A DNA stretch of 64,000 nucleotides from CAZADA01 sp964483775 (GTDB lineage Bacteria > Pseudomonadota > Alphaproteobacteria > Caulobacterales > Maricaulaceae). The stretch lies in assembly GCA_964483775.1 (NCBI GenBank), contig CAZADA010000002.1, positions 1 to 64,000 of the forward strand, given 5' to 3'. The notes beneath the pieces are model-generated. The model had not been told where the DNA came from. It worked only from the letters and a program-made list of their open reading frames with translations, and made no database searches. The translations under genes and the position numbers were made by a program. Below are positions 40,547 through 49,778 of this stretch, one piece after another. How positions within the stretch are numbered: the stretch's first letter is position 1; every line of letters starts with the position of its first letter.

Positions 40547-42712
40547 ATGAGTGATCTTGATCGCTTCAAACAAACCTACTTTCTCGAGTGCGCCGAGCTG
40601 CTCGATACGCTCGAAGAGCAGCTGAGCAGCGCAGAGGCGGATGGCGCGTCGGCCGAAACCGCCAATGCGGTGTTTCGCGCCGTGCACTCGATCAAGGGCG
40701 GGGCCGGGGCTTTCGGCTTCGATGCGCTGGTAGGATTTGCCCACTATTTCGAAACGGTGCTCGACAAGGTCCGCGAAGGCGAGATCGCATTCACCCAACA
40801 GGTCATTGGCATTTGTCTGCGCTGCAGCGACGCGCTAGCCGACTTGGTCGCCGCTGCGCGCGATGGCGGTGAGGCCGACGCGGCGAGCGTCGAGCGGGCG
40901 CGTACCGAGTTGGACAGCATCAACACCGGCGGATCGGGGTCATCATCCGACACGCCATCCTTGGGCGAAGACTTCGACGACCTCGACTTCACACCCGTGG
41001 CTGTCGGGGGCGATCCCGCCGAGGAGGGTGCGACGACGTCGGTCTGGCGCATCCGGTTCCGACCCTTTCCCAGCCTGTTGGAGCGCGGCGTGGAGCCGGC
41101 GCTCATCTTCCGTGAACTGGCCGAACAGGGCGAGCTCAACACGGTCTGTGATGCGTCCCAAACGCCCGGGCTGGACGCTTACGAGCCATCAGAAGTCTAT
41201 GTGTCGTGGGAGCTGACGCTCACCGGCGACACAACTCGTGAAGCCATTGAAGAGGCGTTCGATTTCGCCATCGGCGATTGTGAGCTTGAGATCGAGTGCG
41301 TTGACGGCGCGATACAATCGCCTCCGGTCGACGAAGGGGCTCCAGCGCCATCGCTCGATGATCTGTTGTCGGCCGCCCTGGGCGATGCGCCGCAAGCCGA
41401 CCAGACCCAGGCCGATGGCGAGGCGCCTGAACCCAAAGAAACACCCCACGCGCCGGCCACACCAAAGCCCCGCGCCCCAGCGCCTGCTGAGACCAAAGCC
41501 GACGACGCCCGCATGGCCGTACCGCAGACCATCCGTGTCGATCTTGATCGGGTCGACCGGGTGAGTGATATGGCAAGTGAGCTGGTGATCACCCAGGCCA
41601 GCCTCATCCAACAGATCGACGACCAACTCAAACAGGCCTTGCCCGATCTCGCCCGTGGCCTTGAGGTCTTGAGCCAACAAACGCGCAGCCTGCAGGACGC
41701 CATCATGTCCATCCGCGCACAGCCGGTAAAATCGGTGTTTTCGCGGATGCCGCGCTTGATCCGCCAGCTCGAAGACGACACGGGCAAGAAGGTTCGCTTG
41801 GAAATGCGCGGCGAGGGCACCGAGATCGACAAGACCATCGTCGAACAGCTCGCCGATCCGCTGACCCACATGATCCGCAACGCCGTGGACCACGGCATCG
41901 AGACGCCCGATCAGCGCGTGGCCGATGGCAAGCCTGCCGAAGGCGTCATCACGCTGTCGGCTGAACAGATCTCTGGCCGCATCGTCATCCGCATCCAAGA
42001 CGATGGCCAAGGCGTCCGGCGCGATAAGGTCTACGCCAAAGCCGTTGATCGCGGTCTGGTCGCCGCCGATGCGCAGCTTGCCGATGATGAAATCGACCAA
42101 TTGATCTTCATGCCGGGCTTTTCCACCGCCGAGACCGCGTCAAACATCTCAGGACGCGGCGTGGGCATGGACGTCGTGCGCGAGAACATTCTGCGCCTTG
42201 GCGGCCGCGTGTCCATCAAGTCGGTCGAAGGCAAGGGCGCGACGATCATCTTAAGTCTGCCGCTCACCTTGGCGGTGCTCGACGTGATGGTCGTGCGCGT
42301 GGGTGACAATCCTTACGTCCTGCCTTTGGCCAGCGTCATTGAAAGCATGACCTACCAGGATGCGCGCATCAGCCGGCTGCCAAGCGGCGAAAACGTCGTC
42401 AACTTCCGCAATGAGTTTGTCCAGATCGCCGATCTGGCGGTCATGCTCAGCGAAAATCCCAAGCCCGACGATCAGCGCTTCTTGATCATGTGCGACGCCG
42501 AGGGCGAGCGCCGGATTGGTCTTGTCGTCGACGCCATGAGCGGTCAGCAGCAAGTCGCCATTAAGAGCCTTGAGGCAAACTTTGCGCGCATCGACGGACT
42601 GGCCGGTGCGACCATCATGGGCGACGGCCAAGTGGCGTTGATTTTGGACGTAGTGGGCATTCAGCGCCTTTTGACGGGCGGCCGTGTGCGTGAAGGCGCG
42701 TTGGCGGCATAG
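40547..42712 (+). CDS. cheA: CheA chemotaxis histidine kinase
   Basis: A 721-residue kinase. The HPt domain has phosphoacceptor His47 in RAVHSIKGGAGAFGF. A linker and P2-like region follow, with an unusual Pro/Ala/Glu-rich segment (about 285-325). The dimerisation helices (LVITQASLIQQ) precede the ATPase domain with HMIRNAVDHGIE (N box), DDGQGVRRDKV and GRGVGMDVV, and the CheW-like C-terminal domain (LPLTLAVLDVMVVRVG ...). All kinase motifs look intact. It phosphorylates the two CheY proteins and CheB. Confidence 0.95.
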   Translation: MSDLDRFKQTYFLECAELLDTLEEQLSSAEADGASAETANAVFRAVHSIKGGAGAFGFDALVGFAHYFETVLDKVREGEIAFTQQVIGICLRCSDALADLVAAARDGGEADAASVERARTELDSINTGGSGSSSDTPSLGEDFDDLDFTPVAVGGDPAEEGATTSVWRIRFRPFPSLLERGVEPALIFRELAEQGELNTVCDASQTPGLDAYEPSEVYVSWELTLTGDTTREAIEEAFDFAIGDCELEIECVDGAIQSPPVDEGAPAPSLDDLLSAALGDAPQADQTQADGEAPEPKETPHAPATPKPRAPAPAETKADDARMAVPQTIRVDLDRVDRVSDMASELVITQASLIQQIDDQLKQALPDLARGLEVLSQQTRSLQDAIMSIRAQPVKSVFSRMPRLIRQLEDDTGKKVRLEMRGEGTEIDKTIVEQLADPLTHMIRNAVDHGIETPDQRVADGKPAEGVITLSAEQISGRIVIRIQDDGQGVRRDKVYAKAVDRGLVAADAQLADDEIDQLIFMPGFSTAETASNISGRGVGMDVVRENILRLGGRVSIKSVEGKGATIILSLPLTLAVLDVMVVRVGDNPYVLPLASVIESMTYQDARISRLPSGENVVNFRNEFVQIADLAVMLSENPKPDDQRFLIMCDAEGERRIGLVVDAMSGQQQVAIKSLEANFARIDGLAGATIMGDGQVALILDVVGIQRLLTGGRVREGALAA

Positions 42713-42724
42713 GGAGTTCAACCG

Positions 42725-43222
42725 ATGGACACAGTGGCGGCGAACGACGGCGCAGACCTGCTCACCGAAAACGGTGAAAGCGGAAAGTCCAATCTCATCT
42801 CCTTTGAGGTTGATGGCGAAACCTACGGCGTGGACATCACCTCGGTTCGCGAAATCCGCGCGTGGAGCGGCGCCACGGTGCTGCCCAACACCGCTGAATT
42901 CGTGCGCGGTGTGATGAACCTGCGCGGCGCGGTGATCCCGATCATTGATCTGCGCGCCCGTTTTGGCCGCGGCCAAACCGAAACCACAGCCACCCACGTT
43001 GTGGTCGTCGTCGACATTGACGGCAAATGGGTCGGTTTGTTGGTCGATGCGGTGTCCGACATTGTCGACATCGCCGACAGCCAGATCCAGCCCGCCGCCG
43101 ACTTTGCAGTCACCCAAGACGAATCCGGTGTGTTGCTGGGCGTGGCCGCTGTCGAAGAGCGCATGATCGCCCTGATCAACACCGAAGCTCTGCTCGACGG
43201 AGCCTTAGAAGACGCCGAGTAG
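42725..43222 (+). CDS. cheW: CheW coupling protein
   Basis: A 165-residue adaptor that links receptors to CheA. The SH3-like fold is recognisable by SFEVDGETYGVDITSVREI, VRGVMNLRGAVIPIIDLRARFG and the late GVAAVEERMIALINTEALL. It follows cheA by 12 bases and is the last gene of the operon. The N-terminal 25 residues are acidic and probably flexible. Confidence 0.94.
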   Translation: MDTVAANDGADLLTENGESGKSNLISFEVDGETYGVDITSVREIRAWSGATVLPNTAEFVRGVMNLRGAVIPIIDLRARFGRGQTETTATHVVVVVDIDGKWVGLLVDAVSDIVDIADSQIQPAADFAVTQDESGVLLGVAAVEERMIALINTEALLDGALEDAE

Positions 43223-43272
43223 CATCGTCACACGCCGCACAGCGTGTCCAAGACCAGAGCCGATCCCGCTGG

Positions 43273-44511
43273 CTACTGCGCAGCGTCCACGGTCTGCGAG
43301 GTCAGCGCCTCGCCAATCGCTGCGGCCAGGCGATCTGCGACAGCCGCTTTGCTCATGAGCGGCCAGGCCTCTTCGCCGTCAGCGCGCACCAACACCACCT
43401 GATTGTCAGCCCCGCCCATGGTGTCGCCGCTCACATCATTGGCGAGGATCCAGTCGGCGTTTTTGCGCCGCAGCTTGCCCCGGGCGTGCTCCAGCATGTC
43501 GTGGGTTTCCGCCGCAAAGCCGATCACCAGCTCGGGCCGCTTGCCGCGCTTATGGCCAAACGTGCGCAAGATGTCGGGGTTTTCCACCAGCTCCAGCGTC
43601 GCGCCCGCATCGCCGCCGCCCTTCAATTTCAGCTTGGTGTCCGAGCGCGCCTTGGGCCGCCAGTCGGCCACCGCCGCCACCGCGACAAACACATCCGCCG
43701 GCAGCGCGGCTTCACATGCCGCCAGCATCTGGGTCGCTGTTTCCACGCGCACGGTGTCAACGCCGGTCGGGTCGGGCAGGGACGTCGGCCCTGACACCAA
43801 GGTCACCACAGCGCCCGCCCGCACCAGGGCCTCTGCAATGGCGTAGCCCTGCTTGCCCGATGAGTGATTGGTCAAATGCCGCACGGGATCGAGCGGTTCA
43901 CGCGTTGGCCCCGCCGTCACAATCGCCCGCCGTCCTTTCAGCTGAGCCCGCGATGAGGCGCGCTCGGCCTGCTCGCGATACCAGCGCTCAACCGCGTTGG
44001 CGATGGTCAGGGGCTCGGCCATGCGACCCAGACCAAACTCGCCGCACGCCATATCGCCTTCATCCGGCCCCACCATCACGACCCCGTCGGCGGTGAGTCT
44101 CGCCAGATTGCGCTGGGTCGCCGGGTGCTCCCACATCCGCACATTCATCGCCGGCGCCATCATCACCGGCTTATCGGTCGCCAGCAGCGCGGTCGTCGCC
44201 ATATCGCCAGCCAGCCCATGGGCGGCCTTGGCCATCAGATCGGCCGTCGCGGGGGCGACAACGATGAGATCAGCCGAACGCGACAACTCGATGTGGCCCA
44301 TCTCGGTTTCGTCGGTGAGCGAGAACAACTCATCATAGACCTTGTCGCCTGATAGGGCGGCGACCGAGAGGGGCGTGACGAACTGTTTGGCCGCCGCGGT
44401 GAGGATGCAACGACTGGCGATCCCACGGCGCGCCAGCTCGCGGATCAGCTCCAGGCTCTTGTACGCGGCGATGCCGCCGCCAATGATCAACAACACGCGT
44501 CGTGGGCTCAT
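43273..44511 (-). CDS. coaBC: Bifunctional phosphopantothenoylcysteine decarboxylase/synthetase
   Basis: A 412-residue CoaBC (Dfp) enzyme of coenzyme A synthesis. The FMN decarboxylase half begins RRVLLIIGGGIAAYKSLELIREL and contains the PAMNVRMWEHPATQRN motif and GEFGLGRMAEP (catalytic Cys in DMACGE). The synthetase half begins GRRAIVTAGPTREPLDPVRHLTNHSSGKQGYAIAE and ends with the MGGADNQVVLV segment. ATG 44511 begins the conserved sequence; the upstream frame is not supported. In many Alphaproteobacteria this gene is next to ubiB; here 6 kb lie between. Confidence 0.95.
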   Translation of the reverse strand: MSPRRVLLIIGGGIAAYKSLELIRELARRGIASRCILTAAAKQFVTPLSVAALSGDKVYDELFSLTDETEMGHIELSRSADLIVVAPATADLMAKAAHGLAGDMATTALLATDKPVMMAPAMNVRMWEHPATQRNLARLTADGVVMVGPDEGDMACGEFGLGRMAEPLTIANAVERWYREQAERASSRAQLKGRRAIVTAGPTREPLDPVRHLTNHSSGKQGYAIAEALVRAGAVVTLVSGPTSLPDPTGVDTVRVETATQMLAACEAALPADVFVAVAAVADWRPKARSDTKLKLKGGGDAGATLELVENPDILRTFGHKRGKRPELVIGFAAETHDMLEHARGKLRRKNADWILANDVSGDTMGGADNQVVLVRADGEEAWPLMSKAAVADRLAAAIGEALTSQTVDAAQ

Positions 44512-44672
44512 TGTGTGCGTCCTTTCACCCGGCAGTCTACACGCTCGCCGGTTACCAGGCGATGCGGCGCGCCATGATCGGTGCACTCGCATGCGCAAGC
44601 CTTGCGCGCCAGTTGCAGTGTTGTGATAGCCAGGTCGCACCGTGTCACAATTGCGCCAGGGGGTGCGCACCC

Positions 44673-45080
44673 ATGACCACACTCATCCTGCCCGCTGCGG
44701 TTCTCGCCGCCATGACGGCCGTGATGTATCTCGTCACCACCCTGATTGAGGTTGTGCGCTTGCGCCGTCGCGTGGCGCGCCAAGACCCATCGCCAAACCA
44801 GTTTAGCGAGGCGCCCGACTGGCTCGACCGTCCGCGTCGCAACTACAACAGCCTGCTGCAGATGCCCGTGCTGTTTTACGCTGTGGTGGCGTTAGAGCTG
44901 CGCCGCGACGGGGTGGATGTGCTGCAGGTTCAGCTCGCCTGGGCCTATGTGCTGGTGCGCCTGGTGCATTCCGCCGTGTATCTCGCCTTCAATCCGGTGT
45001 GGCTGCGTGTCGGGCTGTTGACCGCGAGTTTTGTGATCCTCACCGCCATGTGGGCGCGCCTCGTGATCGGCGTTCTGTAA
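44673..45080 (+). CDS. MAPEG family membrane protein (first of a pair)
   Basis: A 135-residue protein with four hydrophobic helices (about 5-27, 65-82, 90-110, 113-133) and the MAPEG-type loop RRNYNSLLQMPVLFYAVVAL. The family includes glutathione-dependent membrane enzymes, but the specific reaction is unknown for bacterial members. It is followed after 26 bases by a paralogue and then a glutathione-dependent reductase gene, consistent with glutathione chemistry. The longer frame upstream of ATG 44673 is not coding by codon pattern. Confidence 0.75.
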   Translation: MTTLILPAAVLAAMTAVMYLVTTLIEVVRLRRRVARQDPSPNQFSEAPDWLDRPRRNYNSLLQMPVLFYAVVALELRRDGVDVLQVQLAWAYVLVRLVHSAVYLAFNPVWLRVGLLTASFVILTAMWARLVIGVL

Positions 45081-45106
45081 TTGGGATTGTAGGGGAAGGA
45101 AGCCTC

Positions 45107-45535
45107 ATGTCGCCAAACGAAACCCAGTTGGTTCTCGCCGCCACCAGTGTCGTCGGTCTGACGATTGGCGTGTACCTCACCTTGACGATCGCCGGCGTCG
45201 TCGCCACCGCCCGGGGCGCGATGTCCCGCGACTATGCGCGCACACGCGCCGGACAGGTCCCGCCCGACTGGTTGGGCAACATCGGCCGCAACTTCGTCAA
45301 TCTGATCGAAGTTCCCGTGTTGTTTTACGTCCTTGTGGCGTTCCATTTGGCCGGAGGCTTTGCGGTTGACGCCACCCAAATGGCGCTCGGATGGGCGTTC
45401 GCCGCCAGCCGGTTCGCCCACAGCCTGGTGCACATGACCTCCAACACCCTGGGCTTGCGCTTTCTCATCCATCGCGCCGGCGTGGTTATTCTCGCCGTGA
45501 TGTGGGTGAAGTTCGCCCTTCAGCTCATCGGGTAG
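45107..45535 (+). CDS. MAPEG family membrane protein (second of a pair)
   Basis: A 142-residue four-helix membrane protein, paralogous to the gene just upstream: GRNFVNLIEVPVLFYVLVAFHLA matches RRNYNSLLQMPVLFYAVVAL, and SRFAHSLVHMTSNTLGLRF matches RLVHSAVYLAFNPVWLR. The pair probably arose by tandem duplication. A GGGGAAGGAAG site precedes ATG 45107. The function is inferred only to family level. Confidence 0.75.
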   Translation: MSPNETQLVLAATSVVGLTIGVYLTLTIAGVVATARGAMSRDYARTRAGQVPPDWLGNIGRNFVNLIEVPVLFYVLVAFHLAGGFAVDATQMALGWAFAASRFAHSLVHMTSNTLGLRFLIHRAGVVILAVMWVKFALQLIG

Positions 45536-45661
45536 GTCGCCCGGCCAAGCGATTGCCGCCCCATCGGCACAACGCCCTTTCCGGTTTGGGCCTTAATGCG
45601 GCGCGCCCGCTCGCCTAGCTTGGCGAACCAAGTGAATGAGGGCGCGCACAGGAGGTCAAGC

Positions 45662-46672
45662 ATGGGTCTGTTGGTGGATGGCGAGTGGGTCGATCAGTGG
45701 TACGACACCAAGAAGAGCAGTGGTCGCTTCGTGCGCGCCAACGCCTCGTTTCGCAATTGGATCACGCCGGACGGCGCGCCGGGTCCGAGCGGTGAGGGCG
45801 GCTTCAAAGCCGAACCGGGGCGCTACCACCTCTATGTGTCCTATGCCTGCCCCTGGGCGCACCGGACCTTGATCTACCGCAGCCTGAAGGGCTTGGGCGA
45901 CATGATCGATGTCTCAGTGGTCCACTGGTACATGGCGCAAAACGGTTGGACCTTCGCCGCGGATGACGATGGCGTTGTTCAAGACAAACTTTTTGGCTCG
46001 CAGTTTTTCTACGAGATCTACCTCAAAGCCAAAGCCGACTATACAGGTCGTGTCACGGTGCCTGTCCTGTGGGACAAAGACAAACAGACTATCGTCTCCA
46101 ACGAGTCGTCAGAGATCATTCGCATGTTCAATTCCGCATTTGACGGCGTCGGAGCCGCGCCGGGCGATTACTGCCCCGATGAACAGCTTCCAGACATCGA
46201 AGCCCTCAATGCAAGGATCTACAATACCCTCAACAATGGTGTTTATAAGTCTGGGTTTGCCACGACCCAAGACGCCTACGAAGAAGCCGTTCGTCCGCTC
46301 TTTGAGACCCTCGACCACCTCGAAGCGCACCTGGCAAACCAGCGTTTCCTACTGGGTGACAAACCAACCGAAGCCGATTGGCGATTACTACCGACCTTGC
46401 TGCGCTTTGACTTGATCTATGTCAGCCATTTCAAGTGCAACATTCGCCGGTTGATCGATTGTCCCAATCTCTGGGGATACACGCGCGACCTGTACCAATG
46501 GCCGGGCATCGCCGAGACCTGCAACTTCGCCCACGCCAAACGCCACTATTTTGAAAGCCACGACACCATCAATCCTCACCGGATCGTGCCTGTCGGCCCC
46601 ACGATCGACTTCAACGCCCCCCACGACAGAGCCCGTCTATCGGCCGAAGCGCGCATGGGCGGGTTGGTTTAA
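45662..46672 (+). CDS. Glutathionyl-hydroquinone reductase (YqjG/Xi-class GST)
   Basis: A 336-residue cytosolic enzyme of the Xi class. The catalytic Cys63 is in YVSYACPWAHRTL, with VPVLWDKDKQTIVSNESSEIIRMFN for glutathione binding and the C-terminal helical domain (KPTEADWRLLPTLLRFDLIY, SHFKCNIRRL). These enzymes reduce glutathionyl-hydroquinones. GGAGG lies before ATG 45662. The adjacent MAPEG pair suggests a small glutathione-linked detoxification group. The stop overlaps the convergent permease stop within TTAA (46669-46672). Confidence 0.92.
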   Translation: MGLLVDGEWVDQWYDTKKSSGRFVRANASFRNWITPDGAPGPSGEGGFKAEPGRYHLYVSYACPWAHRTLIYRSLKGLGDMIDVSVVHWYMAQNGWTFAADDDGVVQDKLFGSQFFYEIYLKAKADYTGRVTVPVLWDKDKQTIVSNESSEIIRMFNSAFDGVGAAPGDYCPDEQLPDIEALNARIYNTLNNGVYKSGFATTQDAYEEAVRPLFETLDHLEAHLANQRFLLGDKPTEADWRLLPTLLRFDLIYVSHFKCNIRRLIDCPNLWGYTRDLYQWPGIAETCNFAHAKRHYFESHDTINPHRIVPVGPTIDFNAPHDRARLSAEARMGGLV

Positions 46673-48048
46673 AGCACCGCAAACAGAGCGAGCGCGAGCA
46701 CCACGCCAACGATCGGAATCACCACGGTCAGTCGCGCCACAGCGCCATAGGCGTCCTTGTGGGTCTCGCCGCAAATGCTGCGGATCGTCGTGATGACATA
46801 GCCGTTGTGCGGCAAACTATCGAGCGCGCCTGAGGAAATCGCCACCACCCGGTGCAGCTCGCCTTGGTCGACGCCCATGTCGATGTATTGCGGTGCAACC
46901 AGCGGCAGGGCGATGGTTTGTCCGCCCGATGCTGAGCCTGTGAGCCCGGCGATCACCGTGATGGCGACCGCGGCGCCAATGAGCGGGTCGCCGGGAATGG
47001 CCATAACCGCGTCAAGTGCGGCTTGAAAGGCTGTTGTTTCCCGAGCAATGGCGCCAAAGCCCACCACGGCGCACGTGTTGGAGATGGCGATCACAGCGTT
47101 GTTGGCGCCTGACGAAAACGCTTCCGGAGCGTCCTTCAGCCGTCGCACCCCGCCGACCACCAGCGCGGCCACGCACCCCGCGCCGAGCGCCAGCACCAAC
47201 GACCACTTCTCCAGCATCAAGATCGCCGGCAACTCCCCACTCACCAGCTGCAATTGAGCAAACACGCCCGAAGTGGCGATGAAGACCCCAAGCACCGCCA
47301 CCAGCGGTGTGAGCGCGAGCCAGAAATTCGGCAACTCAGCGGCTGGTCGTGGATCACGGTCATCGACGCGCCCCACAAAGCGTTCACCGTTGGCCACTGC
47401 GCGTTTCACTAGCCGCTGCAGCCACACATGCCCAGCCACCGCCATGAACACCGCCACGGGAAGGCTGGCTTCCCAACCCGCCAGCGGCGTGGTTCCCAGA
47501 TACGGCATCGGAATGAGGTTCTGGATCTCCGGCGAGCCCGCCGAGGTCATGGTGAACGTGACCGATCCAAAGGCGAGGGCTGCGGGAATGAAGCGCCGCG
47601 GCAAGTCAGCTTGCCGGAACAGCCCCACCGCCATCGGGTAAACCCCAAACGCGACGATGAACACCGATACCCCGCCATAGGTGAGCACCGCGCAGGCGGC
47701 CACCACCGCCAGCACCGCGTGCTGGGGCCCAAAGCAAGCGACGATCCGGTGAGCCACCGCGTCCGCCGCGCCGGTTTCCTCCATCAATTTGCCGAAGATC
47801 GCCCCGAGCAGGAACATCAAGAACCAGTCGGCGAAAAAGCTGGTGAACCCGCCCATATAGGCCGTGGCGTAGTCCGCCTGCCCATCCGCCGCCAAAGGGG
47901 GCAACAGCGCCAGGCCCGACGTCGCCGCCACAAGCAGTGCGCAAGCCGGCGCGGCGATCAAGATGTTCGTGCCGCGCAGCGTCAGCCAAATCAGCAGCGC
48001 CAATCCGCCGGCCAACCCGGCCGCACTGATCACCTCGCCAACCGCCAT
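46669..48048 (-). CDS. GntP family permease
   Basis: A 459-residue inner-membrane transporter with about 12 hydrophobic segments across its length. GntP/citrate-proton symporter features include FGKLMEETGAADAVAHRI in the first third, YGGVSVFIVAFGVYPMAVGLF, TSAGSPEIQNLIPM-like sequence and the late GLTGSASGGQTIALPLV and SGALDSLPHNGYVIT motifs. The family imports gluconate, keto acids or hydroxy acids with protons; the substrate here is unknown. It converges with the glutathione reductase-type gene. Confidence 0.85.
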   Translation of the reverse strand: MAVGEVISAAGLAGGLALLIWLTLRGTNILIAAPACALLVAATSGLALLPPLAADGQADYATAYMGGFTSFFADWFLMFLLGAIFGKLMEETGAADAVAHRIVACFGPQHAVLAVVAACAVLTYGGVSVFIVAFGVYPMAVGLFRQADLPRRFIPAALAFGSVTFTMTSAGSPEIQNLIPMPYLGTTPLAGWEASLPVAVFMAVAGHVWLQRLVKRAVANGERFVGRVDDRDPRPAAELPNFWLALTPLVAVLGVFIATSGVFAQLQLVSGELPAILMLEKWSLVLALGAGCVAALVVGGVRRLKDAPEAFSSGANNAVIAISNTCAVVGFGAIARETTAFQAALDAVMAIPGDPLIGAAVAITVIAGLTGSASGGQTIALPLVAPQYIDMGVDQGELHRVVAISSGALDSLPHNGYVITTIRSICGETHKDAYGAVARLTVVIPIVGVVLALALFAVL

Positions 48049-48174
48049 CCCCGCCTCCCTGCGCGACCCGCTGCAGCATTTGCGCGCAGCCGGCTTTGGT
48101 CAAGCGGGCGCGGCGTCGAGCGCGCGACCGTGGCGGCTCTGTTTCGCCGTTCGCAGCGAGTTGTGAAGTCGGTC

Positions 48175-48906
48175 TCAGCGCCAGGCGGTGCTTTGCCGGA
48201 ACAGGCCATCGTCCTTAACGAAGACGAGATCAATCTGCCCCAAGGCATTGTCGTAGGGCCGCAAAAGACCATCCAGGATATCGTACACCGAATAGCCAAG
48301 TCCCTTCATGAACGTGACCATGGAATAAAGATCATGATCACAGACACGAAACGTCGTCGTTTCAAGAATGATCACTTCAAAATTCGCCACAGACTGTGCG
48401 GCGCCGCGCAAAACGTCGATCTCGTGACCTTGGACATCAACCTTAACCAGCATAGGGCCGTGCGCGTTCGTTTCGCCGATGAGGTCGTCCAGTGTCGCCA
48501 CCGACACCGAGCGCACCGAGCTCGCCTCGGCAACCTCATGGTCAAGCGAGGAGCCGAACAGATCAGTCGAAACGGCAAGCTCGGCCTCACCCGCCTGACT
48601 GCCAGCGGCGGCCATATGGACGCTGGCGTTGTACTGTGACGCCAGTTTGCGCAGGGCCGGTTCAAACTCGGCCAAAGGTTCGATTAAGACGAACTGAGCG
48701 TCCGGGAACGCGGTGTGCAGATCGTGCGTCCCGTCGGCCGCGCCCACATCAATCACAGTCTTCGGATGAAAACCGAGGGTTTTGATGTGCTCGAAGAACT
48801 CCAAATAGGTCCGGGTCGGCCGCTCGAGGGGCACGAGTTTGTAGCGCACGGTTCGGTGCAGCGCGGCGTTAGCCGCCGACTTGAGCACGCGCAAAATCGG
48901 CTTCAT
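48175..48906 (-). CDS. FkbM family methyltransferase
   Basis: A 243-residue SAM-dependent O-methyltransferase. Motif I is VIDVGAADGTHDLHTAFP (about 51-68), followed by VLIEPLAEFEPALRKL, and the FkbM-type VKVDVQGHEIDVLRGA near 155-170. Members methylate sugars, lipids or polyketides. There is no signal peptide. Neighbours (permease, toxin-antitoxin) give no functional clue. Confidence 0.85.
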   Translation of the reverse strand: MKPILRVLKSAANAALHRTVRYKLVPLERPTRTYLEFFEHIKTLGFHPKTVIDVGAADGTHDLHTAFPDAQFVLIEPLAEFEPALRKLASQYNASVHMAAAGSQAGEAELAVSTDLFGSSLDHEVAEASSVRSVSVATLDDLIGETNAHGPMLVKVDVQGHEIDVLRGAAQSVANFEVIILETTTFRVCDHDLYSMVTFMKGLGYSVYDILDGLLRPYDNALGQIDLVFVKDDGLFRQSTAWR

Positions 48907-48984
48907 GACGGGTGTCCTGCAATGGGACGCCAGATGGAGTTATCCGGCGTTGGCAAGCCGCCATGCAAGAAGCAGAGCCAGGCC

Positions 48985-49416
48985 TCAGTCCACAAAGCGA
49001 GCGTCGGGGACCGCGTTGTCTTCAGCCCATCGCTCCAGGTCCGGTTCTTTCGCCTCACCCCGCGCAACAGACAAAAACATGTCTTCAAAGGCGCGCTGAG
49101 AAACATCCAACCGCTTACCGTTGAGCAACAACGTGACAGCAAAGCTGATGGCGCCGGCGCGTTTGTTCCCGTCAATGAGGGGGTGGTTGGTGGCGATGCC
49201 ATGGGCGAGCGACGCCGCCACAGCAAAGACCGTTGCTCGCCCATCCGAATACGCAATCAGATTGTGGGGGCGGGCAAAGGCGCTCTCAAACAGACCCTCA
49301 TCGCGGAACCGCAATTCCGTTTGGGTCGACTCCATCAACATCATGCGCGTGGTCTCAACCAGCGCCGTGTAGTCGGGCAGCACGAGACTCGTGGCTTCCA
49401 AAACCGCGTCCATCAT
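48985..49416 (-). CDS. Doc-like Fic toxin
   Basis: A 143-residue Fic-fold protein. The catalytic motif HPLIDGNKRAG (His78 to Arg86) is the Doc/Fic nucleotide-transfer core, with Leu in place of the usual Phe. Doc-type toxins inactivate translation factor EF-Tu by phosphorylation; close relatives are usual partners of AbrB-type antitoxins. The gene starts 15 bases after the antitoxin stop (ATG 49416; TTG 49425 is possible). The whole active-site loop looks intact. Confidence 0.88.
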   Translation of the reverse strand: MMDAVLEATSLVLPDYTALVETTRMMLMESTQTELRFRDEGLFESAFARPHNLIAYSDGRATVFAVAASLAHGIATNHPLIDGNKRAGAISFAVTLLLNGKRLDVSQRAFEDMFLSVARGEAKEPDLERWAEDNAVPDARFVD

Positions 49417-49431
49417 CAACCGCAACGCCCG

Positions 49432-49689
49432 CTAGGGCATGCGCCCCTCATAGCCCAACCGCTCAAAGGCGTACCGATACTGTTCAAACACGGCCCGGCC
49501 CGCCGCACGCGTGCGTTGAGCCGATCCGCCGGCGGGAGTGACGATAATGCGGCCTTCCGAAGCGGTAACCACGACTTCCTCGCCCGAAGAAATGCCCGCA
49601 GCCGCCAGGATTTTCTTCGACAGTGTGACGCCAGACGAATTGCCCGTGCGCCGCAACTTTTTCTTTTCGGTAATAACAGGAGTGCTCAC
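49432..49689 (-). CDS. AbrB/MazE-type antitoxin
   Basis: An 85-residue swapped-hairpin protein: KKLRRTGNSSGVTLSKKILAAAGISSGEEVVVTASEGRIIVTPA is the classic AbrB DNA-binding domain. The C-terminal 40 residues (ending AFERLGYEGRMP) would bind and neutralise the Doc toxin encoded immediately downstream. The start is GTG 49689, directly beside a perfect palindrome that likely mediates autorepression. There is no clear ribosome site. Confidence 0.88.
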   Translation of the reverse strand: MSTPVITEKKKLRRTGNSSGVTLSKKILAAAGISSGEEVVVTASEGRIIVTPAGGSAQRTRAAGRAVFEQYRYAFERLGYEGRMP

Positions 49690-49690
49690 A

Positions 49691-49708
49691 ACCCAAGTGA
49701 TATTGGGT
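49691..49708. promoter_or_regulatory. Palindromic operator candidate of the toxin-antitoxin operon
   Basis: ACCCAA-GTGATA-TTGGGT is a perfect inverted repeat with 6-base arms, lying two bases upstream of the antitoxin start and overlapping an AATATC -10-like sequence (reverse strand, TTGAGC 16 bases further). It fits an AbrB-type autoregulatory site. Confidence 0.55.
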
Positions 49709-49742
49709 GCTGTTGTGGCGGCTCAAGGACAAAAATGAGAAC

Positions 49743-49763
49743 TTTCTGTGTCAAACACAGAAA
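49743..49763 (-). terminator. Perfect hairpin between formyltransferase and toxin-antitoxin genes
   Basis: TTTCTGTGT and ACACAGAAA flank a 3-base loop (9-base stem). It lies after the formyltransferase stop (49779) and may act as its terminator, although the T run follows only weakly on the reverse strand; an upstream T5 precedes it instead. Confidence 0.4.
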
Positions 49764-49778
49764 AAGCCTGGACAAGGT

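Noticed and set aside
48985..49689. Mobile element or prophage around the toxin-antitoxin pair
   Set aside because: No integrase, transposase, terminal repeats or attachment site in the vicinity.
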